A stretch of 64,000 nt of DNA from NCBI GenBank assembly GCA_050485865.1, contig JBJHCE010000003.1:1-64000 (forward strand). The letters are read 5' to 3'. This document shows positions 15,179 through 23,422 of the stretch, piece after piece. The translations under genes and the position numbers were made by a program. Origin of the DNA: SKNW01 sp050485865. Lineage in GTDB: Bacteria; Gemmatimonadota; Gemmatimonadetes; Longimicrobiales; Gaopeijiaceae. The notes under the pieces were generated by a model. It did not search any database. It was not told where the DNA came from and worked only from the letters and a program-made list of their open reading frames with translations. Numbering within the stretch: the first letter of the stretch is position 1; each line of letters opens with the position of its first letter.

Positions 15179-16420
15179 TCAGAGGCCGTGCATCGTGAAC
15201 CGCCGGGCGAGCACGTGCCGGGCCGGGGAGGCGAGGAGCCCGCGCACGAGCGCCACGCGGAGCGGATGGAGGATGCGGAGGGGGGGTCGCCCCCCGAGGC
15301 GCATGTTCTGCTCCGCGCGTGCCGCCGCTCCCTCGGCCCGGCGGCGGGCCTCACGCTCCCAGCGGGGGAAGACGGCCTCGGGAGCGGCGTCCCCTGCGAG
15401 CACCCCTGCCGCCTCGCGAACCGCCGCCCCGGCGTTCAGCCATCCCACGTTCATCCCCTGTCCACCGATGGGGCTCACCACGTGGGCCGCGTCGCCAAGG
15501 AGGAGCACCCTTCCCTTCCGCAGGGAGCCCGCGAGGCCCCGTTCGGCGTGGAAGCGCGACGCATTCAGGCAGGCCCCCGGATCGAGGCGCACCCCCGCCC
15601 GCCGCCGCACGCCGTCGGCGACGATGCCCGGGATCTCGAGGCGCTCCGGGTCCCCCGGCAGCCCGCCGGCGGAAGGAAGCTCCACGACCCACCGCCGAAG
15701 CCCCGGCCCCGCCGGAAAGGACTCCACGAGCCCCTCCGGATGGAGGTGGATCCCCGCCTCCGAGGGGGTGAACCCACACCCCTCCGCCGGGAAGTCTCCC
15801 ATGACCCAGCTCCCCGGGTAGCGGTGTTCGTGAAACGGAATCCCCAGGGCCCCGCGGACCCGGCTTCTCCTCCCGTCGGCGGCGAGGACCAGGGGGGCGC
15901 GCCGGAGCTCCTCCCGCCCCGCGCGACGAACCCTGAGAACCACCCCGTCCGCTCCCGCGCCGCCCCCGTCATCCTCAACACCCAGGACCTCCGATCCCCA
16001 CCCGAGGCTCCCCGGGGCCCGGGCCTGGAGCGCCTCGGCGAGGAGTTCCTCGGTGCGCCACTGTGGAAGGGTGAGTACGAAGTCGAAGGGATGCGGAAGA
16101 CCCCGGAAGTCCAGGACCCCGAGGCGGGCGCCCCCCTTCCCCACCGCGTACCCCCGGCGGATCGGCGTACCCTCCCGGAGGAGCGCCGCCACGAGCGACG
16201 TCCCGTCCGCAACCGGCGCGTCGATCCCGGAAAGGAGCCGGAGTGCCGGCGGATGGATCCCGAGGGCCCGGGTTCGCCGGTCCCGCCGGCCCCCGGGGTC
16301 CCGCTCCAGGACCCGCACGGGCACCCCCTTCGCCACCAGGAGGAGTGCCGTCACGAGCCCCACCGGTCCCCCTCCCACCACCAGGACCTCCCGGTCCCGG
16401 ACTCCTCTTCCAGGGGCCAT
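15179..16420 (-). CDS. FAD-dependent monooxygenase of a type III PKS cluster
   Basis: Group A flavin hydroxylase of 413 residues. It has the N-terminal dinucleotide motif VLVVGGGPVGLVTALLLVAKG, the middle DG motif (VLAADGRRSRVRGALG) and the C-terminal GD motif (VLLLGDAAHVVSPIGGQGMNVG). Such enzymes hydroxylate aromatic rings. It is the third gene of a coupled operon after a type III polyketide synthase and a methyltransferase (TGATG junction), the order seen in the srsABC cluster of Streptomyces griseus, where the flavoprotein oxidises an alkylresorcinol to a quinone. I infer the same kind of step here. The start at 16420 is chosen because it overlaps the upstream stop. Confidence 0.85.
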   Translation of the reverse strand: MAPGRGVRDREVLVVGGGPVGLVTALLLVAKGVPVRVLERDPGGRRDRRTRALGIHPPALRLLSGIDAPVADGTSLVAALLREGTPIRRGYAVGKGGARLGVLDFRGLPHPFDFVLTLPQWRTEELLAEALQARAPGSLGWGSEVLGVEDDGGGAGADGVVLRVRRAGREELRRAPLVLAADGRRSRVRGALGIPFHEHRYPGSWVMGDFPAEGCGFTPSEAGIHLHPEGLVESFPAGPGLRRWVVELPSAGGLPGDPERLEIPGIVADGVRRRAGVRLDPGACLNASRFHAERGLAGSLRKGRVLLLGDAAHVVSPIGGQGMNVGWLNAGAAVREAAGVLAGDAAPEAVFPRWEREARRRAEGAAARAEQNMRLGGRPPLRILHPLRVALVRGLLASPARHVLARRFTMHGL

Positions 16421-17157
16421 CACCCTTCCTCCCGGTCGAAGGTGGCGAGGAGGCGGAAGGGCACGCCCCTCCGCACCCGCCACCGAGGCGGTGCGAGGGC
16501 TGCGAGCTCGGGAGCGGTGAAGCTCCTCCGGATCGATACGAGGCCGTCGGCCCGGATATAGGAATCCCGGAAGAACGGTGCGGTCACGGCTCCGAACAGG
16601 AGGAACGCCCCCCGGGACCGCCGGATGTCACTTACCAGGGCCCGCCGCGTGGCGAGGCGCCCCAGCATGTCCATGAAGTCGGGCACCGCGGCATCCTCCA
16701 GGTGGTGTAGGACGTGGTTCGAAAGGGCGAGATCGAACCTCGCGCCCCGGTCCGCCAGCTCCTCCCCCCGAGCCACTTCGAACCGGAGCGATCCCCCTTC
16801 GGCGCCTCCCCCCCCACGGGCAAACGCGATGGCCCGGGGATCCGGATCGACCCCGAGCACCCGGACCGCCACGCCCGCCCGATTCGCCCTCCAGAGAAGA
16901 TCCCGCGCCAGGTCGCCGCCCCCGCACCCCACGTCCACCACCTCGAGGGGGCGGCCCCGGGGCTCCGCCTCCCGCGCCAGCGGAAGGACGAAGCGCCGGA
17001 AGAGCCGGCCGGCACCCGAGATCCACCGGTTCACGATCGCGAAGTCCCGGTAGGTGGCCCGGAGCCGGTCCGGGTCGCAGTCCGGTCGATCCATCCACTC
17101 CACCAGATCCGGTGCCCGCCGGCGGAACCCGCCACCGGCGATGCCTCCCGCGGTCAT
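16420..17157 (-). CDS. class I SAM-dependent methyltransferase of the type III PKS cluster
   Basis: A 245-residue Rossmann methyltransferase with motif I VVDVGCGGGDLARDL, the acidic motif II LGVDPDPRAIAFA and motif IV FDLALSNHVLHHLEDAAVPDFMDMLGR. The sequence resembles UbiE-like or ring methyltransferases that act on phenolic lipids. Its position between a type III polyketide synthase (ATGA overlap) and a flavin monooxygenase (TGATG overlap) suggests that it methylates the polyketide product. The start is set by the overlap with the polyketide synthase stop. Confidence 0.85.
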   Translation of the reverse strand: MTAGGIAGGGFRRRAPDLVEWMDRPDCDPDRLRATYRDFAIVNRWISGAGRLFRRFVLPLAREAEPRGRPLEVVDVGCGGGDLARDLLWRANRAGVAVRVLGVDPDPRAIAFARGGGGAEGGSLRFEVARGEELADRGARFDLALSNHVLHHLEDAAVPDFMDMLGRLATRRALVSDIRRSRGAFLLFGAVTAPFFRDSYIRADGLVSIRRSFTAPELAALAPPRWRVRRGVPFRLLATFDREEG

Positions 17158-18305
17158 CCGGGCCTGTCCTCGCCCTCGCCCCGACCCTCGGCGGAATCCC
17201 GAACGCGGAACAGGCCGGACTCGAGGGTGAGCCCCGGACCGAAGGCCATGGCGAGAACGCGGTCCCCCGGGGCCGCCTCCCCCCTGAGGATCGCGTCGAG
17301 AACGAAGAGCACCGTCGCACTGCTCATGTTCCCGTAGCGTCGAAGCACCTCCCGGGACGCCGCCAGCGCCGCTCCGGAAAGGCCCATGGCCTCCTCCACC
17401 CGGTCCAGGATCGCCCGCCCCCCGGGGTGCACCGCCCACCACCGGACCTCGTCGGGCGCGAGCCTCTCGGGTGCAAGGACCCGCTCCACCAGCGGCCCCA
17501 CGCCCCGGCCCACGAGCTCCGGCACGTAGCTTGACAGGCGCATGCGAAACCCCCGGTCCCCGATCGTCCAGGCCATGTCCCCCTCCCCCTCGGGCGCCAG
17601 GGTCCCCCGAAGCGCCTCGAGCTCGAGCACCGGGCCCGGGCCCCGGGGCGCCCGGGCACTCACCACCACACCCGCCCCACCGTCGGCGAAGATCGCCCCC
17701 GCCACCAGGTCGTCCGTGTCCGCCGTGAACTGGAGGTGCAGGGTGCAGAGCTCCACCGAAAGCACGAGGACGACGGCCTCCGGGTCGGACCGGCAGAACG
17801 CCTGGGCCAGCCGGAGTCCCTGGAAGGCGGCATAGCACCCCATGAAGCCCACGTGCACCCGTACCGTGGAGCCCGGAAGACCCAGCGCGCGGACCACATC
17901 GTAGTCGGGCCCCGGCGCATAGAACCCGGTGCAGGACAACGTGATGACATGGGTGACCTCATCCGCCGCGAAAGACCCCTCCCCACCCACGAGCCCCTCC
18001 GCGAGCTTCACGAAGAGCTTCCGCGCCTCCCGGGCGTAGACGGCGTTTCGCGCCCCCGTTCCCGGGGTCGGGAGGCGACCGCCCTCCGCGTCGAAGAAGA
18101 GCCGGTCGCGCTCCCCTTCACCGAAGTCATCCACCACCGAATGCCGCCCCTCGATCCCCGAGTTCCGGTAGAGGCTCCGGATCATCCGCCGAACGGCCGG
18201 ACGCCCCTCCACGTGCGCCTCCATCAGGGCGCCGGCCTCGTCCTGCGTGTACCGGGTCGGGGGTACGGCGGTGGCGAACCGATGGAGGAGGAGGGGGCGC
18301 GGCAT
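17154..18305 (-). CDS. type III polyketide synthase (chalcone synthase-like)
   Basis: Homodimeric ketosynthase that extends a fatty acyl or aryl-CoA starter with malonyl-CoA to make alkylresorcinols, alkylpyrones or related aromatics. The 383-residue protein has the full catalytic triad Cys157 (GFMGCYAAFQG), His293 (WAVHPGGRAILD) and Asn326 (RYGNMSSATVLF), spaced as in chalcone synthase (164/303/336). Other family marks are LSCTGFYAPGPD and a C-terminal AFGPGLTLESGLF. It leads a three-gene operon with a methyltransferase and a flavin monooxygenase, like alkylresorcinol/quinone clusters of other bacteria. The product is inferred to be a membrane phenolic lipid. Confidence 0.93.
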   Translation of the reverse strand: MPRPLLLHRFATAVPPTRYTQDEAGALMEAHVEGRPAVRRMIRSLYRNSGIEGRHSVVDDFGEGERDRLFFDAEGGRLPTPGTGARNAVYAREARKLFVKLAEGLVGGEGSFAADEVTHVITLSCTGFYAPGPDYDVVRALGLPGSTVRVHVGFMGCYAAFQGLRLAQAFCRSDPEAVVLVLSVELCTLHLQFTADTDDLVAGAIFADGGAGVVVSARAPRGPGPVLELEALRGTLAPEGEGDMAWTIGDRGFRMRLSSYVPELVGRGVGPLVERVLAPERLAPDEVRWWAVHPGGRAILDRVEEAMGLSGAALAASREVLRRYGNMSSATVLFVLDAILRGEAAPGDRVLAMAFGPGLTLESGLFRVRDSAEGRGEGEDRPG

Positions 18306-18490
18306 GGGCGGGGCCGAAATGGCTGCAGGAAGGGTGTAAAGGGCCTCACCCTACCCTTGTCCCCGAATCCGGGTCCCGCTCCTCCCGGAACCGGAACCTC
18401 CCGTGCCGCTTGCTCCTCCGACCCCCTCCGGGGCATCTTGCCGCACGGGAGCCCTCCCCCCGCCCGACCCCCACCAACCGGAGGTCCGCC

Positions 18491-18712
18491 ATGTCCCTCT
18501 TCGGATTTCACCGCTTCCTGATCGCGGTGGCCGTGGTTTTCTGCCTGGGGTTCGCCGCCACCCAGGCACTCGGACTCGGGGGCGTCGCCCGGGCGCCCTG
18601 GGTCGCCGTGGTCTTCGCGGCCCTCGGGCTGGGGCTCCTCCTCTATTTCTTCCGGATGCGGCGGGTGCTGGGCTACCCCGCGGACCGGGAAGACGGGAAG
18701 CGCCCGGCGTAG
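18491..18712 (+). CDS. small two-helix membrane protein
   Basis: A 73-residue protein, MSLFGFHRFLIAVAVVFCLGFA..., with two predicted membrane helices (residues about 8-25 and 37-55) and a basic tail (FFRMRRVLGYPADREDGKRPA). A clear GGAGGT ribosome-binding site lies 5 bases before the ATG at 18491, which fixes the start. It is transcribed away from the polyketide cluster and converges on the cytochrome oxidase operon. No family is recognised. Confidence 0.7.
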   Translation: MSLFGFHRFLIAVAVVFCLGFAATQALGLGGVARAPWVAVVFAALGLGLLLYFFRMRRVLGYPADREDGKRPA

Positions 18713-18743
18713 ACCCGGGCGTCCCCGCGCCCCTTGGAAGGAC

Positions 18744-19700
18744 TCACCCGGTCTTGTCGAACGGGTCCGCCGCCAGCGCTTCCCTGAGCCGGGGGTGCCT
18801 TTTCCAGAGGTACCAACCCATCCCGACCACGGCGAGGAGGTTCCCCACCGCAATGGACCACCAGGCCAGGGGCCCGAGGAGGAACTCGGCGACCACGGCC
18901 AGGATCGCGAGGAAGAAGGCCTCGAAGGCCACGAAGAGGAGGACCGCTCCCAGGAGGAGGGGCGGCGTCTTCTCCGACTGCCACACGATGGCCGAGGCAA
19001 GGATTCCCACCGCGAGAAACGCCCCCACGTGGAGGACCGTGTAGCCGAGGACCGTCCACGCCGTCACCTCCACGGCATCGACGCTCGACACGCCGAGAAA
19101 GACGGCGGAGCCGAGGGCCCCCGGGGTGAAGAAGAGCTCCCCCCGCACCGCGTCGAAGAGGAAGAACCAGAAGGCCACGATCCCGGCGCCCACGAGCCCG
19201 GCCGTGACCCCTTCCCGGACGATGCGGTGGTCGGCCATGGCCTCCCACCAGGTCACCGGCCGTGCCTCCCCCGTCAGGTGCAGGTACCCCATGAGCGATA
19301 CGCCGGCAATGAGGTTCCCCGCCATGACCTCGAGCCACCCGAGCTCTGCCGCCACGTCCATGCCGGTGACGTAGACCGAGAGGTAGAAGACCGCATCGAA
19401 GAGGATGAACCCGAGGACGAGGCCGATGAGCACCCCAGGCGCCACCTCGAGCTTCCGCACGAGCCACGTCGCCCCGACCCCAACCACGATCCAGGCCGCG
19501 TAGTGGACGAGGGTGTAGAAGCCGATGGGGATGGCCCCCCGGGCCAGGTCCTCCACCCCCAGGAGGGAGTGGGCCAGGAGGGCCGGGGTCCGGAAGGGCT
19601 CCCCCCGGGCCGCATCCACGAGGAGGAACCAGAGGGCCATGGCGGTGGCACCCACGGCCCCGGCCACTGCTCCACGCACCCACAGCTTCGATTCGTTCAT
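18744..19700 (-). CDS. polytopic membrane protein made of two tandem repeats
   Basis: A 318-residue membrane protein with about eight helices, built from an internal duplication. Residues about 10-150 and 165-305 align: GAVAGAVGATAMALWFLLVD with GVTAGLVGAGIVAFWFFLFD, both followed by A-x-RGE and TP-x-L; FYTLVHYAAWIVVGVGATWL with GYTVLHVGAFLAVGILASAI; and MAGNLIAGVSLMGYLHL with AVGNLLAVVGMGWYLWK. It is the last gene of the cytochrome c oxidase operon and overlaps the preceding small gene as ATGA. Conserved His and acidic residues in both halves could bind a cofactor or metal, but none is proven. The function is unknown; an oxidase accessory role is inferred from position. Confidence 0.75.
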   Translation of the reverse strand: MNESKLWVRGAVAGAVGATAMALWFLLVDAARGEPFRTPALLAHSLLGVEDLARGAIPIGFYTLVHYAAWIVVGVGATWLVRKLEVAPGVLIGLVLGFILFDAVFYLSVYVTGMDVAAELGWLEVMAGNLIAGVSLMGYLHLTGEARPVTWWEAMADHRIVREGVTAGLVGAGIVAFWFFLFDAVRGELFFTPGALGSAVFLGVSSVDAVEVTAWTVLGYTVLHVGAFLAVGILASAIVWQSEKTPPLLLGAVLLFVAFEAFFLAILAVVAEFLLGPLAWWSIAVGNLLAVVGMGWYLWKRHPRLREALAADPFDKTG

Positions 19701-19888
19701 GGTCCGTCTCCCGGCGATGCGGACCCCGGCAAGGACGGTTCCGCCGCCCCGGTGTCCTGGTGGCCGTTCGCCTCCCGCCAGCGGAGGTACACGAGGATCC
19801 CGATCCCCAGGGTGAGGAGAATGGGGACCGAGGCCACGAGGACCCCGCCCCAGAACATCCCCAGCATCAGCCCGTCGTGGTGGTCCAC
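19697..19888 (-). CDS. small membrane protein in the cytochrome oxidase operon
   Basis: A 63-residue protein with one strong membrane helix (MLGMFWGGVLVASVPILLTLGIGILVYL), preceded by a His-rich start (DHHDG) and followed by a short hydrophilic tail. It begins with GTG; a GAGGTG site overlapping the stop region of the subunit IV gene supports this start. Its size and position match the small extra subunits often encoded beside caa3/aa3 oxidases. It overlaps the next gene by 4 bases. Confidence 0.65.
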   Translation of the reverse strand: MDHHDGLMLGMFWGGVLVASVPILLTLGIGILVYLRWREANGHQDTGAAEPSLPGSASPGDGP

Positions 19889-19897
19889 CGGGTCACC

Positions 19898-20215
19898 TCA
19901 CCGGAACTCCTGGATCACGACCAGGATCAGGATCGCGATCAGGGGAAGGGGGATCGCCGCGAGGATCCACACCCGTCGCTCCTCGAAGCGGAGGTGCATG
20001 TAGTAGAGGGCCACGAGAAGGGCGCTCACGAGGGAGATCGCGACGAGAAGGGTGATGGAAAGCCACTTGGGCATCCCGATGAGGGAGACCCCCACCTTCG
20101 CGAACATGAGGACGGCGAGGACCCCCCAGATCATCATGTAGGGTGGAGGGGCGTGCGCCGGGGCCGGGGGGGCTCCCCCCTCCCCTCCTCCCGTGGACGG
20201 TTCGGCGTGCTGCAT
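19898..20215 (-). CDS. ctaF: cytochrome c oxidase subunit IV
   Basis: Small structural subunit of a heme-copper oxidase, with three predicted membrane helices: MMIWGVLAVLMFAKVGVSLI, LSITLLVAISLVSALLVALYYMHL and VWILAAIPLPLIAILILVVIQEF. The YYMHLRFE motif at the end of helix 2 is typical of prokaryotic subunit IV (COX4_pro). A Pro/Gly-rich 25-residue N-terminus precedes the helices. The ATG at 20215, with GGGGGG 5 bases upstream, is preferred over a GTG one codon earlier. Confidence 0.85.
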   Translation of the reverse strand: MQHAEPSTGGGEGGAPPAPAHAPPPYMMIWGVLAVLMFAKVGVSLIGMPKWLSITLLVAISLVSALLVALYYMHLRFEERRVWILAAIPLPLIAILILVVIQEFR

Positions 20216-20225
20216 CACATCCCCC

Positions 20226-20852
20226 CTAGATCAGGTAGACGATGGTGAAGAGGACGATCCAGACCAGGTCCACGAAGTGCCAGTAGAGACCCATGGCCTC
20301 GACGCCTCCAAGGCGTTTCGAGGTGAAGTCGCCGCGGCGGGCCCTCAGGTAGATCCATACGAGGCAGAGGACCCCGATGGATACGTGGAGCCCGTGGAAC
20401 CCGGTCATCAGGTAGAAGGTCGAGCCGTAGAGGGGCCCACCCGCGGCGGCGAAGGCGGCGGCGTTCGGGACGAAGCCGTCGTGGACCAGGTGGATGTACT
20501 CGTAGACCTGCACGCCCACGAAGAAGCTTCCCAGGAGGATCGTGGCGAGGAGCCACCGCTGGAGCCCCTTCTGGTCGTCGTGCTCGATGGCGGCGAAGGC
20601 CTTCACCATCGTGACCGAGGAGCAGATCAGGATGAAGGTGTTGAAGGCGGTGAGGGGGACGTTCAGCACCTCGCCGGGGGCGGCGAAGTGGTCCGGGTGG
20701 GCAAAGCGCAGGATGATGTACGCCCCGATCAGCGAGGTGAAGAACATCACCTCCGAGAGGAGGAACACCCACATTCCGAGCTTCGCGTTGTACATGTCGA
20801 GGCCCCGTTCGGGGCGGCGGCCCCCGATCGGGAGGACGGCGGCGTGGCTCAT
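20226..20852 (-). CDS. ctaE: cytochrome c oxidase subunit III
   Basis: A 208-residue integral membrane subunit of an A-type heme-copper oxidase with five helices, the short form. Family motifs are MWVFLLSEVMFFTSLIGAYIILR, LNTFILICSS-like FNTFILICSSVTMVKAF, STFYLMTGFHGLHVSIGVL and the closing GLYWHFVDLVWIVLFTIVYL. Subunit III stabilises the complex and the proton-uptake path. The start at 20852 overlaps the subunit I stop as ATGA. Confidence 0.95.
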   Translation of the reverse strand: MSHAAVLPIGGRRPERGLDMYNAKLGMWVFLLSEVMFFTSLIGAYIILRFAHPDHFAAPGEVLNVPLTAFNTFILICSSVTMVKAFAAIEHDDQKGLQRWLLATILLGSFFVGVQVYEYIHLVHDGFVPNAAAFAAAGGPLYGSTFYLMTGFHGLHVSIGVLCLVWIYLRARRGDFTSKRLGGVEAMGLYWHFVDLVWIVLFTIVYLI

Positions 20853-22684
20853 GGCGCACCTCCGGGGGCTCCGGCGGGGGCCGGTTCGGGTGGGGGCGGG
20901 GGTGGGCCGCCCGATGCGGGTCCCGGCGGGCCCTCGCGGACGGCCTCCGGGGGCTCGTCCTGGGGGAAGAAGTCCAGGGCGCGGCCGGGCACGCTGTACT
21001 CGTACGGCCCGCGGTGGACGAGGGGCCAGGTGGGGAAGTTTCCGTGCGGCGGAGGCGAGGGCACCGTCCACTCCAGGGAGTTCGCCCGCCAGGGGTTCGC
21101 CTCGGCCTTCTTCCCCCACCACATCGACAGGAGGAAGTTCGCCGCGAAGATGAGCTGCACGGCGAAGAGGGCGAAGACCGCGTTCGAAATGAAGACGTTC
21201 GTTCCCTGCAGGGGAGCGAGGAAGTCGTACTGGGTCGTGTCGTAGAGGCGGCGCATCATCCCCTGGAGCCCGAGCGAGTGCATCGGGAAGAACACCAGGT
21301 TGTAGAGGACGAAGGTGGCGAAGAAATGCACGTATCCCCAGGTCCGGTTCATCATCCGCCCGAACATCTTCGGGTACCAGTAGATGATCCCGGCGAAGAT
21401 CGCGAAGAGGCTCCCGCCGAAAAGGACGTAGTGGATGTGCGCGACGATGAAGTACGTGTCGTGGATGTGGATGTCCACGGGGCTCGACGCCATGAAAATC
21501 CCCGAGAGTCCCCCGATGATGAAGAGGGACACGAAGGCCGCCGCGTGGAGGAAGGGGACGTGGAAATGGATGCTCCCCTTCCAGAGGGTGCCGAGCCAGT
21601 TGAACACCTTGATCGCCGAGGGGACCGCGATCACGAGCGTCGTCACCATGAAGGTGGTGCCGAGCATCGGGTTCATCCCGCTCATGAACATGTGGTGTCC
21701 CCACACGATCCAGCCGAGGAAGGCAATGGCGATGATCGCGAGCACCATGGCGTGGTAGCCGAAGATCGGCTTCCGGGCACCGTTTGCGAGGACCTCCGAG
21801 ACGATCCCGAAGGCCGGGAGGATCAGGATGTAGACCTCCGGGTGGCCGAAGAACCAGAAGAGGTGCTGCCAGAGCAGGGGCTCACCCCCGTGCTCCGGAA
21901 GGAAGAAGGTGGTCCCGAGGGTCTGGTCCGTGAGGAGCATGATGAGCGCCCCCGCCAGGATGGGCATGGCGAGGAGCGCCAGAATCGCGGTGACGAAGAG
22001 GGCCCAGACGGTGAGAGGGAGCCGGAACCAGGTCATTCCCGGGGCACGCATGCTCACGACCGTGGTGATGTAGTTCACCGCTCCCGTGATCGAGCTGAAG
22101 CCCAGGATGAAGAGGGACAGGAGCCAGAGCTGCTGCCCAAGGTAGACCCCGGTGTACTCCCCCGATGCCGAGAGGGGGGCGTAGGCGGTCCATCCGGCAC
22201 CCGCCGCTCCGCCCTCCACCAGGAAGCTCGCGAGCATGATGAATCCTGCCGGTACCGCAAGCCAGAACGAGAGCGCGTTCAGCTTCGGGAAGGCCATGTC
22301 CGGCGCCCCGATCTGGAGCGGGATCAGGAGGTTCCCGAAGACCCCCACCAGGAGGGGCATGATCGCGAAGAAGATCATGAAGGTCCCGTGCATGGTCACG
22401 AGACTGTTGTAGAACTCGGGGAGGATGATGCCGCCGGGCGCCATCGTGTCGGGGAGCCCGCCTCCTCCCGGAAGCGGCTGTCCGGGAAAGGCCAGCTGCC
22501 ACCGCATGATCACCGCCAGGAGCCCGCCCAGGAGGAGGAATACGAGGCTCATGACCAGGAACTGCTTCGCGATCATCTTGTGATCGGTGGAGAAGATGTA
22601 GGTCCGGATGAAGCCCGGCTCGTGGTGCCCTTCTCCGGCGAACCCCCCGATGTACCAGTCGGAGGCGGGTTTCGTGGCGCTCAT
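20849..22684 (-). CDS. ctaD: cytochrome c oxidase subunit I (aa3 type)
   Basis: Catalytic subunit that reduces oxygen to water and pumps protons. The 611-residue protein has the low-spin haem His in MHGTFMIFF, the CuB/active-site motif FFGHPEVYILILP containing the His-Tyr pair and the D-channel glutamate of A1-type oxidases, the CuB histidines in WGHHMFMSG and the haem a3/low-spin pair in HDTYFIVAHIHYVLFGG. A Pro-rich tail of about 60 residues follows the last helix. The start is set at 22684, overlapping the subunit II stop (ATGA). No haem O/A synthase, Sco1 or CtaG gene is visible in the window, so assembly factors must be elsewhere. Confidence 0.97.
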   Translation of the reverse strand: MSATKPASDWYIGGFAGEGHHEPGFIRTYIFSTDHKMIAKQFLVMSLVFLLLGGLLAVIMRWQLAFPGQPLPGGGGLPDTMAPGGIILPEFYNSLVTMHGTFMIFFAIMPLLVGVFGNLLIPLQIGAPDMAFPKLNALSFWLAVPAGFIMLASFLVEGGAAGAGWTAYAPLSASGEYTGVYLGQQLWLLSLFILGFSSITGAVNYITTVVSMRAPGMTWFRLPLTVWALFVTAILALLAMPILAGALIMLLTDQTLGTTFFLPEHGGEPLLWQHLFWFFGHPEVYILILPAFGIVSEVLANGARKPIFGYHAMVLAIIAIAFLGWIVWGHHMFMSGMNPMLGTTFMVTTLVIAVPSAIKVFNWLGTLWKGSIHFHVPFLHAAAFVSLFIIGGLSGIFMASSPVDIHIHDTYFIVAHIHYVLFGGSLFAIFAGIIYWYPKMFGRMMNRTWGYVHFFATFVLYNLVFFPMHSLGLQGMMRRLYDTTQYDFLAPLQGTNVFISNAVFALFAVQLIFAANFLLSMWWGKKAEANPWRANSLEWTVPSPPPHGNFPTWPLVHRGPYEYSVPGRALDFFPQDEPPEAVREGPPGPASGGPPPPPPEPAPAGAPGGAP

Positions 22685-23418
22685 CGGCCTTCCTCGGCGT
22701 CGGGTTCGGGTGCGGGTTCGGAAGGCGCCTGGGCGCGCTGCCCACGGGCCTCCTCGCGGGCTGCGATCCGCTCCGCCTCCCATGCGGCGAAGTCGGCCTC
22801 GGACAGGGCGATCACCCGGCCGTCCATCCGGAAGTGTCCGACCCCGCAGAGTTCGGCGCACCCGAGGGAGTAGTCGCCCGCTTCGGTGACCTCGAACCAG
22901 ATCGGGATCGTCATTCCGGGGACCGCGTCCTGTTTCACCCGGAAGGCGGGAACGAAGAAGGAGTGGATCACGTCGGCCGCGGTGAGGTGCACGACGACGG
23001 GGCGGTTCACCGGCACGTGGACCCGGTTCAGGAGGGTGAAGTCGGCATCGGTCCCGAACACCCCGTCACCTCCGGCGTAGCGCGCCTCCCATTCGAACTG
23101 CCGGGCCTCCACGTGGATCTCGTAGGCCCCGTCGGGAAAGCGGGCCGGGTCCTTCACCTCGTCCCAGACGCTCTTGCTCATGAGGCCGAGGGCCACGACG
23201 ATCACGAAGGGAACCGCGGTCCAGGCGATCTCGGCCTTCGTGCTCCCGTGGATGTAGGCCGCCGGCACCCCCTCGCGTCTCCTGTAGCGGAAGAGGAACC
23301 AGAAGAGGAGAAACTGGGTCAGGAGGAACACGACCCCGGTGATCACGAGGATCAGGTAGTACAGCCGGTCGATGTCGGCGGCGTAGGTGGTCACCGCCGT
23401 GGGAAGGGTCCAGTCCAT
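22681..23418 (-). CDS. ctaC: cytochrome c oxidase subunit II
   Basis: Electron-entry subunit with two N-terminal membrane helices and a periplasmic cupredoxin domain carrying the dinuclear CuA centre. The 245-residue protein shows ARQFEWEARYAGGDGVFGTD, the CuA His in DVIHSFFVPAFRVKQDAVPG and the Cys2-His-Met cluster CAELCGVGHFRM. Unlike caa3 oxidases it has no C-terminal cytochrome c domain; the acidic Pro/Ala tail is not haem-binding. Separate c-type cytochromes upstream in the same operon, and the cupredoxin lipoprotein between them, are candidate electron donors. Confidence 0.96.
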   Translation of the reverse strand: MDWTLPTAVTTYAADIDRLYYLILVITGVVFLLTQFLLFWFLFRYRRREGVPAAYIHGSTKAEIAWTAVPFVIVVALGLMSKSVWDEVKDPARFPDGAYEIHVEARQFEWEARYAGGDGVFGTDADFTLLNRVHVPVNRPVVVHLTAADVIHSFFVPAFRVKQDAVPGMTIPIWFEVTEAGDYSLGCAELCGVGHFRMDGRVIALSEADFAAWEAERIAAREEARGQRAQAPSEPAPEPDAEEGR

Positions 23419-23422
23419 CCGG

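Noticed and set aside
14204..16561. A 785-residue open frame on the plus strand opposite the polyketide-cluster flavoprotein
   Set aside because: It is rich in Arg, Pro, Gly and Ala with no domain or motif, as expected of an antisense frame in GC-rich DNA, and the opposite frame holds a real monooxygenase.
21014..22873. A 619-residue plus-strand frame opposite oxidase subunit I
   Set aside because: Composition is dominated by charged residues and His/Glu repeats without motifs, and subunit I on the other strand is unambiguous.
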